A stretch of DNA of 64,000 bases from Lentzea aerocolonigenes (lineage in GTDB: Bacteria > Actinomycetota > Actinomycetes > Mycobacteriales > Pseudonocardiaceae): positions 1 to 64,000 of the forward strand of contig NZ_JYJG01000049.1 in NCBI RefSeq assembly GCF_000955955.1, written 5' to 3'. The position numbers were made by a program, and so were the translations under genes. Positions 61,623 to 64,000 of the stretch are shown here, piece after piece; positions within the stretch are counted from its first letter, which is position 1, and every line of letters starts with the position of its first letter. Under the pieces are notes generated by a model that saw only the letters and a list, made by a program, of their open reading frames with translations, was not told the origin of the DNA and searched no databases.

Positions 61623-62966
61623 ATGAGCGACCTGTTGAGGCTGGCTACCGCAGGCAGCGTGGACGACGGAAAGTCCACGCTCGTCGGCAGGCTGCTCTAC
61701 GACACCAAGTCCGTGCTCGCGGACACGCTCGACGCCGTGCACCGCGCGAGCGCCGACCGCGGTCTCGCGACGCCGGACCTGTCGCTGCTGGTCGACGGCC
61801 TGCGGTCGGAGCGCGAGCAGGGCATCACGATCGACGTGGCGTACCGGTACTTCGCCACGCCCAAGCGATCGTTCGTGCTCGCGGACACCCCCGGCCACGT
61901 GCAGTACACCCGCAACACGGTGACCGGCGCGTCCACAGCGCAGCTCGGAGTCCTGCTGGTCGACGCGCGCAAGGGCGTCATCGAGCAGACCCGCCGGCAC
62001 GCCGCGGTTCTCGCACTGCTGGGCGTGCCTCGCCTCGTGCTGGCGGTCAACAAGATCGACCTCGTGGACTACGACGAGGTGACGTTCTCCCGCATCGCCA
62101 AGGAGTTCACCGCGCACGCGACGGCTCTCGGCTACACCGAGGACGCGGTCGTGGAGATCCCGGTGTCGGCGCTGGCGGGCGACAACGTCGTGGAGAAGTC
62201 CGCGAACACGCCGTGGTACTCCGGTCCGACCTTGTTGGAGCACCTGGAGAACGTGCCGGTCGAGCCGGACCCGCACGACGCGCCGTTCCGCTTCCCCGTG
62301 CAGTACGTGATCCGTCCCCGCACCGCCGAGCACCTCGACTACCGCGGCTACGCCGGTCTGGTCGCCGCGGGCACGGTCAAGCCGGGCGACGAGATCGTCG
62401 TGCTGCCGTCGGGCCGCCGCTCGACCGTCACGAAGATCGACACCATGGACGGCGAACTGACCGAAGCCGCCGCGGGACAGTCGGTCACGCTGCTGCTGGC
62501 CGACGACATCGACATCTCGCGCGGCGACCTGATCGCGTCCGCGGGCAACGCGCCGACCGTCACCGACGACTTCGAGGCCACGCTGTGCTGGCTCGCGGAG
62601 AAGCCGTTGAAGGCCGGCGCGCGCGTCCTCGTCAAGCACGGCACGCGCACCGTGCAGGCGATGGTCACCGAGCTGCGCGACCGCTTCGACGAGCAGAACC
62701 TGTCCAGTGTGGACAGCCCGCCCTCGTTGGAGCTGAACGAGATCGGCCGCGTGTCCTTGCGGCTCGCCGAGGAAGTACCGCTGGACGACTACAGCTTCAG
62801 CCGGCGCACCGGGTCGTTCCTGGTGATCGACGTGAGCGACGGTTCCACGCTCGCCGCCGGACTGGTCGGGGCTCCGCTGCCGCTGCTTGAGGACGGCGTG
62901 GAGAGCTGTACCGGGGGTAGCGCCGCTGCCCCTGACAACCACGCCCTCGTGTCCCCCGGTCCCTGA
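61623..62966 (+). CDS. cysN: Sulfate adenylyltransferase subunit 1 (GTPase)
   Basis: 447 residues. G1 AGSVDDGKSTLVGRLL, G3 DTPGHVQYTRN, G4 NKID. EF-Tu-like domains 2 and 3 follow. There is no fused APS kinase (CysC) domain, which agrees with the APS-type reductase upstream. GTP hydrolysis drives APS formation. Confidence 0.95.
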   Translation: MSDLLRLATAGSVDDGKSTLVGRLLYDTKSVLADTLDAVHRASADRGLATPDLSLLVDGLRSEREQGITIDVAYRYFATPKRSFVLADTPGHVQYTRNTVTGASTAQLGVLLVDARKGVIEQTRRHAAVLALLGVPRLVLAVNKIDLVDYDEVTFSRIAKEFTAHATALGYTEDAVVEIPVSALAGDNVVEKSANTPWYSGPTLLEHLENVPVEPDPHDAPFRFPVQYVIRPRTAEHLDYRGYAGLVAAGTVKPGDEIVVLPSGRRSTVTKIDTMDGELTEAAAGQSVTLLLADDIDISRGDLIASAGNAPTVTDDFEATLCWLAEKPLKAGARVLVKHGTRTVQAMVTELRDRFDEQNLSSVDSPPSLELNEIGRVSLRLAEEVPLDDYSFSRRTGSFLVIDVSDGSTLAAGLVGAPLPLLEDGVESCTGGSAAAPDNHALVSPGP

Positions 62967-62980
62967 AAGGCCACCCTGTC

Positions 62981-64000
62981 GTGAACCTCAAGCCCGCAGT
63001 CGCCATCGCACTCATCGCGCTGACAGCACTGTCCGGTTGCAGCCGCCGCGCCACCGACGAACCAGCCGCCGCCCAGTCGAAGGGTGCCGCGACCGAGGTC
63101 CGCCTCGGGTACTTCCCGAACGTGACCCACGCCGCCGCGCTGATCGGTGTCGAGAAGGGCTTGTTCGCCAAGGAGCTCGGCAGCACCAAGCTCACGACGC
63201 AGACGTTCAACGCGGGTCCGGACGAGGTGAACGCGTTGCTGGGCGAGTCGCTCGACATCGCCTACATCGGGTCCGGCCCGGCGATCAACGCCTACGCGAA
63301 GTCCAAGGGCGAGGCCGTGAAGCTCATCTCCGGCGCCACGTCCGGCGGCGCTCAGCTGGTCGTGAAGCCCGAGATCAACTCGGTCGAGGACCTCAAGGGC
63401 AAGACCGTCGCCACGCCGCAGCTCGCGAACACGCAGGACGTCGCGCTGAAGAAGTACCTGGCGGGCCAGAACCTCACCGGCCAGGTCACCGTCCAGAACG
63501 TCGAGAACGCGCAGACCCTCGACCTGTTCAAGAAGGGCGACATCCAGGGCGCGTGGCTGCCGGAGCCGTGGTCGTCGCGCGTCGTCGCCGAGGCGGGCGC
63601 GAAGGTGCTGCTCGACGAGAAGACCCTGTGGGAGGGCGGGCAGTTCCCGACCACGGTGATCATCGTGCGGACGAAGTTCCTGCAGGAGCACCCGGAGACC
63701 GTCGAGGCCGTGCTCAAGGGCCACGTCGCCGCCGTCGACTGGGCCAAGGGCAACGCCGACGACGCGAAGAAGACCGTGAACGCCGCGCTGGAGAAGCTCA
63801 CGTCCAAGAAGCTCGGCGACAAGATCCTCGACGCCGCGTGGCAGAACATCGAGCTCACCACGGACGCGCAGGCGAAGACCTTCCCGCAGCTCGCGAAGGA
63901 CGCCGTGACCGCGGGTGTGGCCACCGAGGCCGCGAACGTCGCCGGGTACGCCGACTTCACGTTGCTGAACAAGGTTCTTCAGGCACAGGGCAAGCCGCAG
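62981..64000 (+). CDS. ssuA: Substrate-binding lipoprotein of an aliphatic sulfonate/taurine ABC importer (partial)
   Basis: 340 codons from GTG 62981 to the window edge, still open. The signal ALIALTALSGCS has lipobox LSGC. The SsuA/TauA-like domain includes VRLGYFPNVTHAAALIGVE, GPDEVNALLGESLDIAYIG and WLPEPWSSRVV. It follows cysN by 14 bases, so it belongs to the sulfur operon; permease and ATPase genes are expected just outside. Which sulfonate is bound cannot be told. Confidence 0.88.
   Translation, partial: MNLKPAVAIALIALTALSGCSRRATDEPAAAQSKGAATEVRLGYFPNVTHAAALIGVEKGLFAKELGSTKLTTQTFNAGPDEVNALLGESLDIAYIGSGPAINAYAKSKGEAVKLISGATSGGAQLVVKPEINSVEDLKGKTVATPQLANTQDVALKKYLAGQNLTGQVTVQNVENAQTLDLFKKGDIQGAWLPEPWSSRVVAEAGAKVLLDEKTLWEGGQFPTTVIIVRTKFLQEHPETVEAVLKGHVAAVDWAKGNADDAKKTVNAALEKLTSKKLGDKILDAAWQNIELTTDAQAKTFPQLAKDAVTAGVATEAANVAGYADFTLLNKVLQAQGKPQ

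Noticed and set aside
1-64000. CRISPR array or complete prophage
   Set aside because: No regularly spaced direct repeats, cas genes or phage structural genes were seen.

Overview
The window is a high-G+C actinobacterial chromosome segment. Gene content and order suggest the order Pseudonocardiales, probably the Lentzea/Saccharothrix group (genus is inference). Its backbone follows the block known in Mycobacterium tuberculosis as roughly Rv2343c-Rv2392: dnaG, dgt, glyS, smtB-zur, uppS, recO, era, a deaminase-like gene, a CorC protein, ybeY, phoH, rsmE, dnaJ2, hrcA, hemW, sirA, cysH. Accessory genes are interspersed in it.

Region by region. 1-7240: a large LuxR-type ATPase regulator, a STAS protein with a degenerate ATPase domain, a zinc-ribbon protein, a TPR protein, and an operon of two small exported proteins plus a response regulator and histidine kinase. 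7227-12000: exonuclease III, an MFS exporter split by a sequencing-adapter artefact, AraC, SDR and TetR genes with two operators, an S24/S26-like protein and a CAU tRNA. 12000-20100: GNAT, DUF2236, tRNA-Asn, methyltransferases, primase, a SigJ-type sigma factor, a dioxygenase and an AhpD-like protein. 20100-25800: a DUF5753 protein, a bacterial serpin, dGTPase, a YdcF protein, peptidase E and a class A beta-lactamase-like protein. 25800-39212: membrane proteins, glycyl-tRNA synthetase, the SmtB-Zur zinc sensors facing a permease pair, uppS, a solitary NACHT NTPase, recO and era.

39213-43257 is an accessory island between era and the deaminase-like gene. It holds a drmC (DISARM) remnant, a type VII secretion-type operon (EspC-like protein, DUF1023 hydrolase, lipoprotein) and a decayed UvrD-like helicase. 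43258-53180 returns to the core: CorC, ybeY, phoH, two tandem GNATs, HIT, TetR, hydrolase, rsmE, dnaJ2, hrcA. 53199-64000: a frameshifted amidohydrolase and a secreted putative glycosidase flanking an operator-like inverted repeat, hemW, then a sulfur assimilation operon (leader peptide, sirA, zinc-ribbon protein, cysH, cysD, cysN, substrate-binding lipoprotein) that runs off the end.

Most notable signals: an AT-rich palindrome, GATATATC, repeated seven times and mostly placed in reading frames where it forces the rare ATA codon; a 120-base hairpin ended by the same palindrome; a NACHT protein set inside the recO-uppS gene string; and an exact Nextera mosaic end in the MFS gene whose removal restores the frame.
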